Shown: positions 54,706-63,201 of the stretch, piece after piece
Position numbering within the stretch: the first letter of the stretch is position 1
Layout: each line of letters begins with the position of its first letter
NCBI RefSeq assembly: GCF_021397715.1
Contig: NZ_CP090207.1
Location: 3,038,001-3,102,000 of the forward strand
Source: Pantoea agglomerans
Lineage (GTDB): Bacteria > Pseudomonadota > Gammaproteobacteria > Enterobacterales > Enterobacteriaceae
DNA: 64,000 nt
Reading direction: 5' to 3'
The notes under the pieces: generated by a model
Told to the model about the DNA's origin: nothing
Database searches by the model: none
The model's input: the letters and a program-made list of their open reading frames with translations, nothing else
Translations under genes and position numbers: made by a program

Positions 54706-56109
54706 CTAATTGGGCGTTTTCAGCTGAATGACCACCGGGTTTCCCGACGGCAGTTCACCTTTAATCCGGCGCAGCAGATAGTGTAAGCCGAGGGCAAACA
54801 CCAGCGCGTAGATCAGCAGTACCGCCAGAAAAATGCCCAGCGTGGTGCTCAGCGCCAGCGGCGACACGCTCTGAGCGGTGCGCACCATGCCGTAGACCGT
54901 CCACGGCTGCCGCCCGACCTCGGTGACCACCCAGCCCGACAGCAGCGCGACAAAGCCCGCTGGCGTGAGCCACGTCAGCCAGCGCAGTAAGCGCCACGAA
55001 ACCGGCAGCCGTCCACGCCAGCGCTGCAGGTTCGCCACCAGCGTGGTCAGTAAGATCGTCATCCCCAGCCCCACCATCAGGCGAAAGGCGAAAAAGACCG
55101 GCAGCACCGGCGGGATCGCATCGGCGGGAAATTCACTCAGGCTTTTAATGTGGCCGGAAAGATTGTGCCGCAGATAAAGCGATCCGAGATTGGGCAGGCT
55201 GATCTCCAGATGGTTGCGCTGCGCCTGTTGATCCGGCACGGCAAACAGCCGCAGCGGCTCGCCCTCACCCGGCGCAGGCGGATGCCAGCCGCCTTCGATG
55301 GCGGCCAGTTTGGCGGGCTGATAGTCGCGGGTATTTTCACCGTGCAGATCGCCGAGTACGATCTGCACCGGAACGGCGAACAGCAGAAAGGTCAGCGCGC
55401 TGTTGAGCATCAGTCGCGACGCGGCCTCCGCCTTGAAATGCCGCAGCCGCCAGGCCGCCACGCCCATAATCAGCACCGCCACGGCAATCAGTGACGCCAT
55501 CACCATATGGCTGAAGCGCCACGGAAAGGAAGGTGACAGCAAAATCGATTGCCAGCTGTCAGCGAGAAAAACGCCGTTCTCATCGCGGGTGAAGCCGACT
55601 GGCGTATGCATCCATGAGTTGGCCGCCAGTATCCAGAACGCGCTAAGCAGCGCCCCGAACGCCACCAGACAGGTGACGGCAAAATGCACGCCAGGACGGA
55701 TGCGGTTAAAGCCAAACAGCATCACGCCGGTCAGCGCCGATTCGAGAAAAAAGGCGACCAGCACTTCGTAAAACATCAGCGGACCGATAACGCCACCCAC
55801 CTGATGAGAGAAGCGCGCCCAGTGGGTACCGAACTGAAACTCCATCACCACGCCCGAAACCGCGCCAATCGCCACCGTCAGGGAGAAAATCGTCAACCAG
55901 AAGTGCAGCGCATCACGGGCAGCCTGCTGTTTTCCCCACAGCCAGCGCGCTTCAAACCATACCAGAAAAGGGGCCAGCCCCAGCGTCAGTGCCGCCAGGG
56001 TAATATGCATCCCCATCGTCAGCGCAAACTGCGCCCGGGCAATGATCAACACCCAGTCGTTCTCATTCACGATCGGACGTACCCTTAGCGACGTGCGCAA
56101 GCGGGCCAT
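54706..56109 (-). CDS. cioA: Cytochrome bd-type oxidase subunit I (CioA)
   Basis: 467 residues from ATG 56109; a GTG at 56070 (MNENDWVLI) would fit family N-termini better and the start is unsure. The b595 ligand His (TMGMHI), the GRQPW motif (TEVGRQPWTVYGMVRT) and the nearby heme regions are present. The Q-loop is short, as in CioA rather than E. coli CydA. It oxidises quinol with oxygen at the inner membrane. First gene of a minus-strand unit with cioB and two small membrane genes. Confidence 0.9.
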   Translation of the reverse strand: MARLRTSLRVRPIVNENDWVLIIARAQFALTMGMHITLAALTLGLAPFLVWFEARWLWGKQQAARDALHFWLTIFSLTVAIGAVSGVVMEFQFGTHWARFSHQVGGVIGPLMFYEVLVAFFLESALTGVMLFGFNRIRPGVHFAVTCLVAFGALLSAFWILAANSWMHTPVGFTRDENGVFLADSWQSILLSPSFPWRFSHMVMASLIAVAVLIMGVAAWRLRHFKAEAASRLMLNSALTFLLFAVPVQIVLGDLHGENTRDYQPAKLAAIEGGWHPPAPGEGEPLRLFAVPDQQAQRNHLEISLPNLGSLYLRHNLSGHIKSLSEFPADAIPPVLPVFFAFRLMVGLGMTILLTTLVANLQRWRGRLPVSWRLLRWLTWLTPAGFVALLSGWVVTEVGRQPWTVYGMVRTAQSVSPLALSTTLGIFLAVLLIYALVFALGLHYLLRRIKGELPSGNPVVIQLKTPN

Positions 56110-56458
56110 CGCCAGAGAGGACCAGGCGCAGAGGATGAGTCCGTTCTGTCATCAGAATGTCTCCGGTTATAAGCACGTCTCACCGGCTACTGCTGAAATA
56201 TCAGCAACGCAAACGGTTTTTCGCCGGGGCGACGTATTTAACAAGGTATTATCAGCGTAGCGAAGAAATATAAAGGCAGCTAGTTAAGGATTGGTCGGAA
56301 TAAAGAAACCGGGCCATCTCAGGATTATTCTGAATTGATAATGACGTGACTCAAGGGATGAAAATGATTATTTTCTGCGTTGGTTATCGCTGCGCTTAAA
56401 TAAGATTAAGCGCAGCGCGTTAATAAGCTGCCGCGTCATCTCTCCGCGGTCTCTGCCG
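56110..56458. other. Intergenic region with a strong hairpin
   Basis: About 350 bases upstream of cioA. The only clear structure is CTGCGCTTAA (56390-56399) pairing with TTAAGCGCAG (56406-56415) around ATAAGA, a 10-bp perfect hairpin without a T run, about 45 bases after the corA stop. No gene and no obvious promoter hexamers were found. Confidence 0.5.
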
Positions 56459-57433
56459 CTACAGCCAGCCTGAACGGCGGAGTTTTGCCCACAGTCCGCC
56501 GCACGCCAGCAGCGTGATGCCCACCGCCAGCGGGTAACCATACAGGGACTTCAGCTCCGGCATATGTTCAAAGTTCATGCCATACATGCTGAATACCACG
56601 GTCGGGATCACCAGAATCGCGCCCCAGCCCGCCAGTTTTTTTACCACCTCGTTCTGCTGCACCGTCACCAGCGCCAGATTGACCTGCATGGCGCTGGTCA
56701 GCATCTCGCGCATATCCTCAGCGTCGGTCACCACATGACGTGCGTGATCCTGCACGTCGCGAATATAGGCCCGCAGCGGACGGGGGATCAGATCTTCATG
56801 CAGGTGAATAAGCTGGTTACAGATCTCCTCCAGCGGCAGCGCAGCGTTACGCAGCGTCAGCAGATGACGACGCAAGGTGTAGACCGCCTGCACCGACTGA
56901 CGATCAAACTCGCTTTTGAACAGATCGTTCTCCATCTGCCCGACCCGCTCATTCAGCGAGGTTGAGAGTTCAGCATAGCGATCAACAATAAAGTCGAGCA
57001 GGCAATAGAGCGGATAACCGGGTCCCAGTTTAAGCAACGCCGGATTCTCCGCAGCCCGCTGACGTACCGGGGAGTAGCTCTCCGAGGCGCCGTGACGGAT
57101 GCTGATCAGAAAGTTTTTTCCGACAAAGAAATGGGTTTCGCCCAGTTCGCAACTGTCATCTCTGGCGCGTACCGTCTTGACCACGATAAACAGCGATTCG
57201 CCATAATGCTCAATTTTCGGCCGCTGATGGGCGTAAAGCGCATCTTCAACCGCCAGTTCGTGTAGCCCGAACTCCTCTTTAATTTTCGCCATGAATGCCG
57301 GATCAGGCTGCCACAGGCCCAGCCAGATAAAGGCATCCGGCTGTTTAATTACTTCACTGATCTGCTCAACATCCACCTCTTCGCCTGCGCATCCCGGACG
57401 ATAGACCCTGCTGCTTACGATCATCTTCTGCAT
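56459..57433 (-). CDS. CorA-family divalent cation transporter
   Basis: 324 residues. A large cytoplasmic N-terminal domain and two C-terminal membrane helices separated by the signature YGMNFEHMPE loop (GMN motif). It is a pentameric Mg/Co or Zn channel-type transporter. A short basic tail (KLRRSGWL) ends inside. Not identical to CorA of E. coli; which metal it carries cannot be told. Confidence 0.9.
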   Translation of the reverse strand: MQKMIVSSRVYRPGCAGEEVDVEQISEVIKQPDAFIWLGLWQPDPAFMAKIKEEFGLHELAVEDALYAHQRPKIEHYGESLFIVVKTVRARDDSCELGETHFFVGKNFLISIRHGASESYSPVRQRAAENPALLKLGPGYPLYCLLDFIVDRYAELSTSLNERVGQMENDLFKSEFDRQSVQAVYTLRRHLLTLRNAALPLEEICNQLIHLHEDLIPRPLRAYIRDVQDHARHVVTDAEDMREMLTSAMQVNLALVTVQQNEVVKKLAGWGAILVIPTVVFSMYGMNFEHMPELKSLYGYPLAVGITLLACGGLWAKLRRSGWL

Positions 57434-57527
57434 TCTCCCTTTATCGGTATCAGCAGCTTAGTCAAAGCCGGGCCGGCATCCTAAGAAAAACGGTAAAGAT
57501 TTGCTGCAACCATTAACGCGACCGGCC

Positions 57528-58562
57528 TTACCACTTCACGCCTAAGCCGGTGGAGAATGTGCCTTCATTCAGGGTGTCCGGCGTGCCGCTGACCAGGTTG
57601 CGGTGATAGCCCAGATGCAGGGTTGACCAGGAGGTCAGGGTATAACGCAGGCCCACTTCCGCATCCAGCGTAAATACCCCATCATCATCCAGCGAATGGC
57701 CGACGTCGCCGTTACTGTAGAGCGTGACCGATTTGCCCAGCAGGTAACGCTGGTAGCTCCAGCGCACCGAGGCGCCAAAATGATTCTCCTCGCGGCCATC
57801 GCTGTAGCCATAGCCAAAAGCGCCGCCCAGTATCGACACCGAGAACGCACTCAGTTCGGTATCCCACAGCTGGTAGCCGGGACCGGTGCCAATCAGAGCC
57901 TGACGCGAAAGATCCTCTACCCAGTCGCGTTTGTAGGTGGCGCGGGTTTGCCAGAAGAACTGTTCTCTGAACAGGTAATCAAAGGCGTAGCGCAGGCTGT
58001 AGTTGTCGGTATTGACGTCTTCATTTTCCTGCTCGCGGTTGTAGGTTGCACCGATATCGTGACGCCATTTGCCCTGCGCCAGTTTGGTATTGAGGGAAAA
58101 ACTGTAATCGTCGGTTTTGGTCGAGGCTTTTTTGACCTTCATGCCGGCGTCGATATTGCCGGTCCACGACAGCTGATCGGTGCGCACTTTGGCTTTCATA
58201 AACTCATCGATACGCTTTACCGAGACTTTCTCTTCGCGCTCATTGCGTTCCACCCAGACATAACCCGGATCGGAGGAGGAGAGCCGCACCTGATAGTGCT
58301 CGCCGGTCTTTTTGTTTTCGACGTTGACCGGATTATCGCTCGCCAGGGTACTGACCACATTCCAGTCGAGGGTCACCGTGCCGGCATAGGCGGTCTCGAT
58401 CGCCAGTTTACCGTCGCTCAGATAGCGCACCGTGCCGGTCAGCCGGTCGCCATTATTCAGCCAGACGGTATCCGCAGCGGCCTGCTCTGCCCATCCGGCA
58501 CAGAGGCCCACCACCAATAGCGGACTGATGAGGTGTTGCTTCGGGCCAGTGATGCGATGCAT
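57528..58562 (-). CDS. DUF481 outer-membrane beta-barrel protein
   Basis: 344 residues from ATG 58562, giving a signal peptide with cleavage near AAA-DT. The DUF481 domain is rich in amphipathic beta strands and aromatic residues and ends in W (GLGVKW), as expected of a barrel with a C-terminal aromatic. The N-terminal part (WLNNGDRLTGTVRYLSDGKLAIET) is a typical YdiY-like periplasmic domain. Function unknown. A longer in-frame start at 58601 is rejected. Confidence 0.87.
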   Translation of the reverse strand: MHRITGPKQHLISPLLVVGLCAGWAEQAAADTVWLNNGDRLTGTVRYLSDGKLAIETAYAGTVTLDWNVVSTLASDNPVNVENKKTGEHYQVRLSSSDPGYVWVERNEREEKVSVKRIDEFMKAKVRTDQLSWTGNIDAGMKVKKASTKTDDYSFSLNTKLAQGKWRHDIGATYNREQENEDVNTDNYSLRYAFDYLFREQFFWQTRATYKRDWVEDLSRQALIGTGPGYQLWDTELSAFSVSILGGAFGYGYSDGREENHFGASVRWSYQRYLLGKSVTLYSNGDVGHSLDDDGVFTLDAEVGLRYTLTSWSTLHLGYHRNLVSGTPDTLNEGTFSTGLGVKW

Positions 58563-58806
58563 AGCGTTCCCTGTTAAGGCGTCGTCGTCTTTTACGGGCA
58601 ATGAGGCACCGCTGATTCAGGCTTAATAATTAAGACTATATCGCGCCGATATGCAATGCCGCTTAACAGGCACCGTTTATCAGTTGGCCACTGCAGCAAA
58701 AATAAGCGAAGTGCGGAAAAGGTTATTAACTTATTCGTTATTTGCATAATCCGCGATCTTTTCCAGGATTAAGGAGGTAACCCGAAACAGAAATAAAGGA
58801 GGCAAC

Positions 58807-59133
58807 ATGAACGAAGAATTTAAAAAGTGCATTGAGGCCTGTTATCTGTGTGCGGCGGCCTGCGATAACTGCGCGGCGTCCTGCCTGCAGGAAGAGAACC
58901 TTGAGATGATGCGAAACTGTATCCGGCTGGATATGCAGTGCGCCAATATCTGCCGTCTCGCGGCACAGTTTATGACCCTGCAAAGTGAGTCGGCCCGCCA
59001 GCTCTGCCAGCTGTGTGCTGAAGTCTGCCAGCAGTGCGGCGATGAGTGCGGTCAGCATCAGCACGATCACTGCCAGCACTGCGCTAAAGCCTGTCACCAC
59101 TGCGCTGAAGCGTGCCGTAACATGGCCGCCTGA
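58807..59133 (+). CDS. Cysteine-rich four-helix copper-storage-like protein
   Basis: 108 residues with 19 cysteines. Most stand in CxxxC or CxxC spacing along helices (KKCIEACYLC, DNCAASC, CQLCAEVCQQC, HCQHCAKACHHC). This is the DUF326/Csp four-helix-bundle family, which can load many Cu(I) ions along its core. No signal peptide, so a cytosolic Csp3-like form. A strong GGAGG precedes the start. Stop is followed by 170 bases to a MarR gene. Confidence 0.9.
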   Translation: MNEEFKKCIEACYLCAAACDNCAASCLQEENLEMMRNCIRLDMQCANICRLAAQFMTLQSESARQLCQLCAEVCQQCGDECGQHQHDHCQHCAKACHHCAEACRNMAA

Positions 59134-59266
59134 GCGTCCTGATACCGGCATCGCCCCTGTGCCTATCGGCCAGGGGCGAACAGCCCTGCCCGATAGAGCC
59201 GGTCTGAAAACCGCACAAATTACCTGCGCTGCCGCCTTTAATCTCTGCGTCACTTACCCTACACTT

Positions 59267-59286
59267 TTATCTGTTGCACTAGATAA
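59267..59286. promoter_or_regulatory. MarR/OhrR-type operator palindrome
   Basis: TTATCT and AGATAA flank GTTGCACT, a 20-bp palindrome ending 19 bases before the marR start codon. OhrR-like regulators bind inverted repeats of this size in their own promoter, so autoregulation is likely. Confidence 0.6.
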
Positions 59287-59305
59287 TCAAACACAAGGTA
59301 AAAAG

Positions 59306-59734
59306 ATGAGCAGCGAGTCTCGTGCCGACATCGGCAAACAACTGTCGTTCGCCCTGTATGGCGCGGCCAGCCGGATGAACCGGATGCATAAGCCCTTTTT
59401 AGATCCGCTCGGCCTGACCTTTCCGCAATATCTGGTGATGCTGGAGCTGTTCAGCGAGACGCCGCGCACCGTGGGCGATCTGGGTATGAAACTGGGCATG
59501 GATACCGGCACCATCACGCCGGTTCTCAAGCGCCTGGAATCGGCTGGCCGGATCGTGCGTACCCGCGATCGTCATGATGAGCGGCGCGTTCTGATTACGC
59601 TGACTGATGAGGGTGCCGCGCTGCAGCAGACGCTGTGGTCAATCACCGACAGCATCAAATCCGCCTGCAACATGACGGATCAGCAACTGGCTGCGCTGCG
59701 CGACACCCTGCTCAACTTCGCCCATCCGGCGTAG
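59306..59734 (+). CDS. MarR-family regulator, OhrR-like but without the sensing cysteine
   Basis: 142 residues from ATG 59306. Winged helix with FALYGAASRMNRMHKPFLDPLGLTFPQYLVMLELF at the N-terminus and TPVLKRLESAGRIVRTRDRHDERRVLITLT as wing region. The N-terminal pattern matches OhrR, where QLCFALY carries the peroxidatic Cys; here it reads QLSFALY, with Ser. A longer frame starting at 58985 in another reading frame is a false extension. It is followed 30 bases later by a reductase-type gene, probably in the same operon. Confidence 0.88.
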   Translation: MSSESRADIGKQLSFALYGAASRMNRMHKPFLDPLGLTFPQYLVMLELFSETPRTVGDLGMKLGMDTGTITPVLKRLESAGRIVRTRDRHDERRVLITLTDEGAALQQTLWSITDSIKSACNMTDQQLAALRDTLLNFAHPA

Positions 59735-59764
59735 TCATTACTCTCAACCACAACGAGGCAGACG

Positions 59765-60505
59765 ATGAATATCAGCATTATTGGCGCAGGCAATATCGGC
59801 GCAACCCTGGCACGTAAACTGGCCGCCGCCGGTCACCGTATCCGGCTGGCTAACTCACGCGGCCCTGACTCTATTCAGGCACTGGCAAGCGAAGTGGGTG
59901 CCACGGCAGTGACGCGCGAGGCTGCGGTTCAGGATGCAGAGGTGATTATCCTGGCGATACCGTTTGATAAACATCCGCTGATGACCAGCCTGTTAAACGC
60001 CGCGCCGTCAGAAGCGATCATTATTGATACCAGCAACTACTATCCGTTCCGTGACGGCGATATCGCGGCACTCCGGAATGGTCAGACGGAAAGTGACTGG
60101 GCCAGCGAGCAACTGCATCGTCCGGTGATCAAAGCGTGGAATGCGGTGCTGGCGGCAACGCTGGCCGATAAAGGCCTGCCGGCGGATCAGCCCGGACGTC
60201 TGGCGATCCCGGTAGCCGGTGACGATCCGCAGGCCAGAGCGGTCGCGATGTCACTGGTCGAGGCGACCGGTTTTGATGCGGTTGATGCCGGATTGCTGAA
60301 TGACTCATGGCGTCAGCAGCCGGGCACGCCCGCCTACTGTACCGAACTGACAAAGCCGGCGCTGATTGCCGCCCTGCAGGCCGCCGATCGCCAACGCGCG
60401 CCGCTCAACCGCGATGCGTTAATTAAAGAATTTATGTCTGCCGGAGAGCTGACACACGAGGCGATCGTGGCGCGCAACCGTGCCGTGACGGCCAGAACGG
60501 AGTAA
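59765..60505 (+). CDS. NAD(P)-binding reductase-like protein (F420-reductase/ProC fold)
   Basis: 246 residues. N-terminal Rossmann motif GAGNIGATLARKLA and NSRGPDS (NADP-preferring loop); DTSNYYPFRDGDIAALRNG follows. It matches the NADP oxidoreductase group related to F420-dependent reductases and ProC-like folds. Substrate unknown. Placed next to an OhrR-like regulator, it may be induced by oxidants or electrophiles (inference). Confidence 0.84.
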   Translation: MNISIIGAGNIGATLARKLAAAGHRIRLANSRGPDSIQALASEVGATAVTREAAVQDAEVIILAIPFDKHPLMTSLLNAAPSEAIIIDTSNYYPFRDGDIAALRNGQTESDWASEQLHRPVIKAWNAVLAATLADKGLPADQPGRLAIPVAGDDPQARAVAMSLVEATGFDAVDAGLLNDSWRQQPGTPAYCTELTKPALIAALQAADRQRAPLNRDALIKEFMSAGELTHEAIVARNRAVTARTE

Positions 60506-60656
60506 AGAGCAAAGCATGACCCGATTAAACGCAGCGGTGTCCTGAGCCGGTATGCTGAGTTTCAGACAGAGGATGCAGCGACGTCGCTTGTCGCGGGGAT
60601 TCCTGCCGATACCGCGCCGCAGCAGAGGCAGCGCGTCCCCTCTGAATGCAACACTC

Positions 60657-60700
60657 AGCCGTGGGAGTGGATCTCAGCGAGTCGCTGATCTCTCACGGCT
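60657..60700. repeat. Nested hairpin downstream of the DUF1349 gene
   Basis: Outer arms AGCCGTGGGAG (60657-60667) and CTCTCACGGCT (60690-60700) match at 10 of 11 bases. Inside is a 15-bp palindrome TCAGCGAGTCGCTGA (60674-60688). It lies 10 bases after the minus-strand gene end and could serve as its terminator, although it lacks a T run. Confidence 0.55.
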
Positions 60701-60709
60701 ATGCACCGT

Positions 60710-61306
60710 TTACGACAGGTCGTGCAGCGCTTTGCCGGACGGCGGGCTGATGATGAAGTCACTAAAACCGATCGCCAGCCCCTGGCGTTCGGGTGAGCAA
60801 CCCATCACTCCGACAAAGCGCCGCGCATGGCCTGGCCACGGACAGAGACGTAACAGCGGCCAGTGCTCACCATCACTGGAGTACTGAATGCGCAGCGCCT
60901 CATTGACCAGCGTCGCCCGCAGCCAGAAGGTGCGCGGATCGCCGGGAAACAGACCGGTTGACCAGTCTGATCTTTCGCGCGTCACCACACAGCCCATCGC
61001 GGGCTGGTCATCATTAAATTCAATTCCCGCCTTAACCCAGTGCGTCTCATCATCCTGAATAAACAGCCCGGCCTGATCGTAGAGCTGGCTGAAATCCGCC
61101 CTGACCTGCACCTGTACGGTAAAGTCCTCATCGATCCAGAATCCATAAGCGTGCCCGCTGTGCCGCTCAAAACCGTACCAGGTGCGCTGCCAGAAATCGC
61201 TGTTAAGCGCCGTTTCGAAGCGTAGTTGATCTTTTTCAAGGCGGTGGTGCGGTGGCGGGTTAATCCAGACGCCACCCTGGTGGTTAAACGAATCGATGAC
61301 TGTCAT
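60710..61306 (-). CDS. DUF1349 (concanavalin-like fold) protein
   Basis: 198 residues. The YesU/YihR-associated DUF1349 fold is visible: DFWQRTWYGFERHSGHAYGFW, FSQLYDQAGLFI, HWVKAGIEFNDDQPAMGCVVTRERSDWSTG. Many Trp residues. Often linked to sugar handling; role unknown. No signal peptide. A good GGAGACG lies 7 bases before the ATG. Confidence 0.85.
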   Translation of the reverse strand: MTVIDSFNHQGGVWINPPPHHRLEKDQLRFETALNSDFWQRTWYGFERHSGHAYGFWIDEDFTVQVQVRADFSQLYDQAGLFIQDDETHWVKAGIEFNDDQPAMGCVVTRERSDWSTGLFPGDPRTFWLRATLVNEALRIQYSSDGEHWPLLRLCPWPGHARRFVGVMGCSPERQGLAIGFSDFIISPPSGKALHDLS

Positions 61307-61628
61307 TACGTCTCCTGTTGAGGTGGACTGGCCGTGCAGAACTCTCCTCTATCTTAGCGGCCTTCAACTGATGCGTCGCTGAAGCGCTGATGATGGGAAG
61401 CGATTCGCAAAGTCTGTATTCGCGTTCGCTATTGGCCTGGGCCAACGCAGCGACAATATTATTTTCATTATTGAGTGGTCTGATATTTCCGCCAAATAAG
61501 CCTTTATTATGCAGGATGTTAAGCTAAAAATATTTCATTTTGTTAATATACTGGCGTAATTCAGGTTCAGCAGCCAGGATTAATTCGTCTGAGGCGATGA
61601 CCTCACAAACGAATAAGGAGAAATCACC
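61307..61628 (+). other. A/T-rich upstream region of the DUF2171 gene
   Basis: About 320 bases with no gene. Base composition falls (TATTTTCATTATTG at 61460-61475), then a possible -10 TATACT (61547-61552) 77 bases before the start. No -35 fits, which suits a sigma-S type promoter. This is a tentative reading. Confidence 0.35.
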
Positions 61629-61865
61629 ATGGTAGATAAATCACAAATTTTAGACCACGCTCAGGTCGTTGATGTTAATGGTGAACACGTAGGGATTGTT
61701 GACCATTTTGAAGGCGATGACAAAATTAAACTGGCAAAAAGCGATCCTGAAGCGGGTGGACAACACCATATTATTCCCTTTAGCTGGGTGAAAGAGGTGG
61801 ATGATAATAAAGTCATTCTCTCCAAAGCGAAGGCAGATGTTGAAAGCGAGTGGCAATCAGCCTGA
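61629..61865 (+). CDS. DUF2171 small protein
   Basis: 78 residues. PRC-barrel-like short domain: MVDKSQILDHAQVVDVNGEHVGIVDHFEGDDKIKLAKSDP at the N-terminus and HHIIPFSWVKEVDDNKVIL further on. Rich in Lys and Asp, no cysteine. Function unknown; such proteins are often stress-induced (family knowledge is thin). AAGGAG lies 9 bases before the start. A GCCGTGGCC/GGCCACGGC hairpin (61873-61892) follows its stop. Confidence 0.83.
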   Translation: MVDKSQILDHAQVVDVNGEHVGIVDHFEGDDKIKLAKSDPEAGGQHHIIPFSWVKEVDDNKVILSKAKADVESEWQSA

Positions 61866-62429
61866 TTCGCTGGCCGTGGCCCAGGCCACGGCACTGCTTT
61901 TCGTGGCAATGCAATGTTATCTTCAACATTATCTCTCCCCACAACTTACCCTCATAACGGGCAATCCATAACACTCATCCCCCTTAGCGATCGTTAAATC
62001 CACTCCTCAAATAAGCAGACAACTTTTATCGCCATTAATATTCAGAAACAGATATTCAAAGTATAAGACGACGTTTAATTTTCTATCCCGCTGCGCTAAG
62101 AATAAGCTGTCTTAAAATAAAACCCCCAGCCCCAAACATCCTTCAAACCAAAGCGGCCTTCAGGATATTTTCACTGCTTTCGGCACTATCAATACAATGC
62201 CGCTGCTGTGGCTGGCCTGGCATCAGAAACGGGTAACGGCTTCAGCCACAACAACGTCGCCGTGATCGGGCGATGATCGGCTGGCCTGATGCCACAGATA
62301 CAATGCCCTGCCCGCTTACCGGGCAGCTAATGCGATGCGGTCGCCGGGAAGATATTCATCATCGGCGCGGTCGTGACCGGGTAGCTGACCAAAAAGTTTT
62401 CTTTCCTCCCTGCTAATAAAGGATTCACC
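61866..62429. other. Intergenic region, no convincing gene
   Basis: About 560 bases. The first 30 hold the hairpin behind the DUF2171 gene. Further on lies CTGCCCG/CGGGCAG around CTTAC (62308-62326), and an imperfect palindrome CTGTGGC...CTGATGCCACAG (62207-62297). The stretch 61930-62110 is A/T-rich and repeat-free. Neither strand shows a frame with protein-like composition. Confidence 0.5.
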
Positions 62430-62918
62430 ATGAAAAATGCCCTGATCGTGATTGATATTCAGAATGACTATTTCCCCGGCGGAGCCTTTCCGCTTGAGGC
62501 CGCCGAAGAGGCGTGCAAGGCGGCCGTTAACGCGATTGATGACGCGCGGGAAAAGGGATGGCTGATCGTCGGCGTTCAGCATATCGCCACGGCTGAAGCG
62601 CCGTTTTTCCGTCCGGATACCGCAGGCGCCGCGTTTCATCCTGATATCGCGGTGGCGCTGGAGAATGCACCCGTGGTGGTTAAGGCGGAAGCGGACAGCT
62701 TTTTTAACACCAATCTTGAATCGTTACTCAGCGAACACGGTATTACCGATATCTATCTCACCGGCATGATGACCCAGCACTGTGTGACGCATACGGCGCT
62801 CTCACCCCAGAGCCAGGCCATGAAAGTCCACATTATCGCAGCAGGCTGTGCCGCGCCTTCCCGCGCGCTGAGCGATCTCGCCCTCTCCGGCCTTCGTGTC
62901 CGGTGTAGCGTGGAGTAA
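62430..62918 (+). CDS. Isochorismatase-like cysteine hydrolase
   Basis: 162 residues. The fold motifs are ALIVIDIQNDYFPGG with Asp9, VKAEADSFFNTNLE with the catalytic Lys, and TGMMTQHCVTHTAL with the nucleophilic Cys. Slightly shorter at the C-terminus than many relatives, but the RVRCSVE ending is usual. Substrate unknown (amide or nicotinamide-type). No clear ribosome-binding site other than AAAGGA before the ATG. Confidence 0.86.
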   Translation: MKNALIVIDIQNDYFPGGAFPLEAAEEACKAAVNAIDDAREKGWLIVGVQHIATAEAPFFRPDTAGAAFHPDIAVALENAPVVVKAEADSFFNTNLESLLSEHGITDIYLTGMMTQHCVTHTALSPQSQAMKVHIIAAGCAAPSRALSDLALSGLRVRCSVE

Positions 62919-62976
62919 CAGGCACTGAACTCAACCGCGCCAGGTTCAGGCAGCGGAACCCGCATTGCCCCGATCA

Positions 62977-63005
62977 GACCGCCGGTATGCCTTCCACCGG
63001 CGGTC
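62977..63005. terminator. Hairpin downstream of the isochorismatase-like gene
   Basis: GACCGCCGGT pairs perfectly with ACCGGCGGTC around a 9-base loop, with a short TCTT after it. A weak terminator at best. Confidence 0.55.
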
Positions 63006-63108
63006 TCTTGCCACAAAGCGGCCCGCCACCATTGAATCAGCGTCAGACGCCCAGCATCAGCGGTTATCCGCCGGCTCAGGCAGCCGGGCAATTACCTTAA
63101 TTTCAAAA

Positions 63109-63201
63109 TCAAAACCCGCCTACCGCGGTCCAGTTCGGGTAAGGCGCCTCTGTCCATATTTCATTTTTAATCTCCAGCACGGTGGCAAACTGGTTTTTGC
63201 T
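63109..63201 (-). pseudogene. Truncated 3-prime end of an unidentified minus-strand gene
   Basis: On the minus strand one frame reads a coding-like tail, about 30 codons, ending in YPNWTAVGGF and a TGA at 63109. It has no start codon and upstream of 63201 the same frame becomes Arg/Pro-rich and loses protein character. This looks like a gene end left after a deletion. The parent family is not recognised. Confidence 0.4.
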
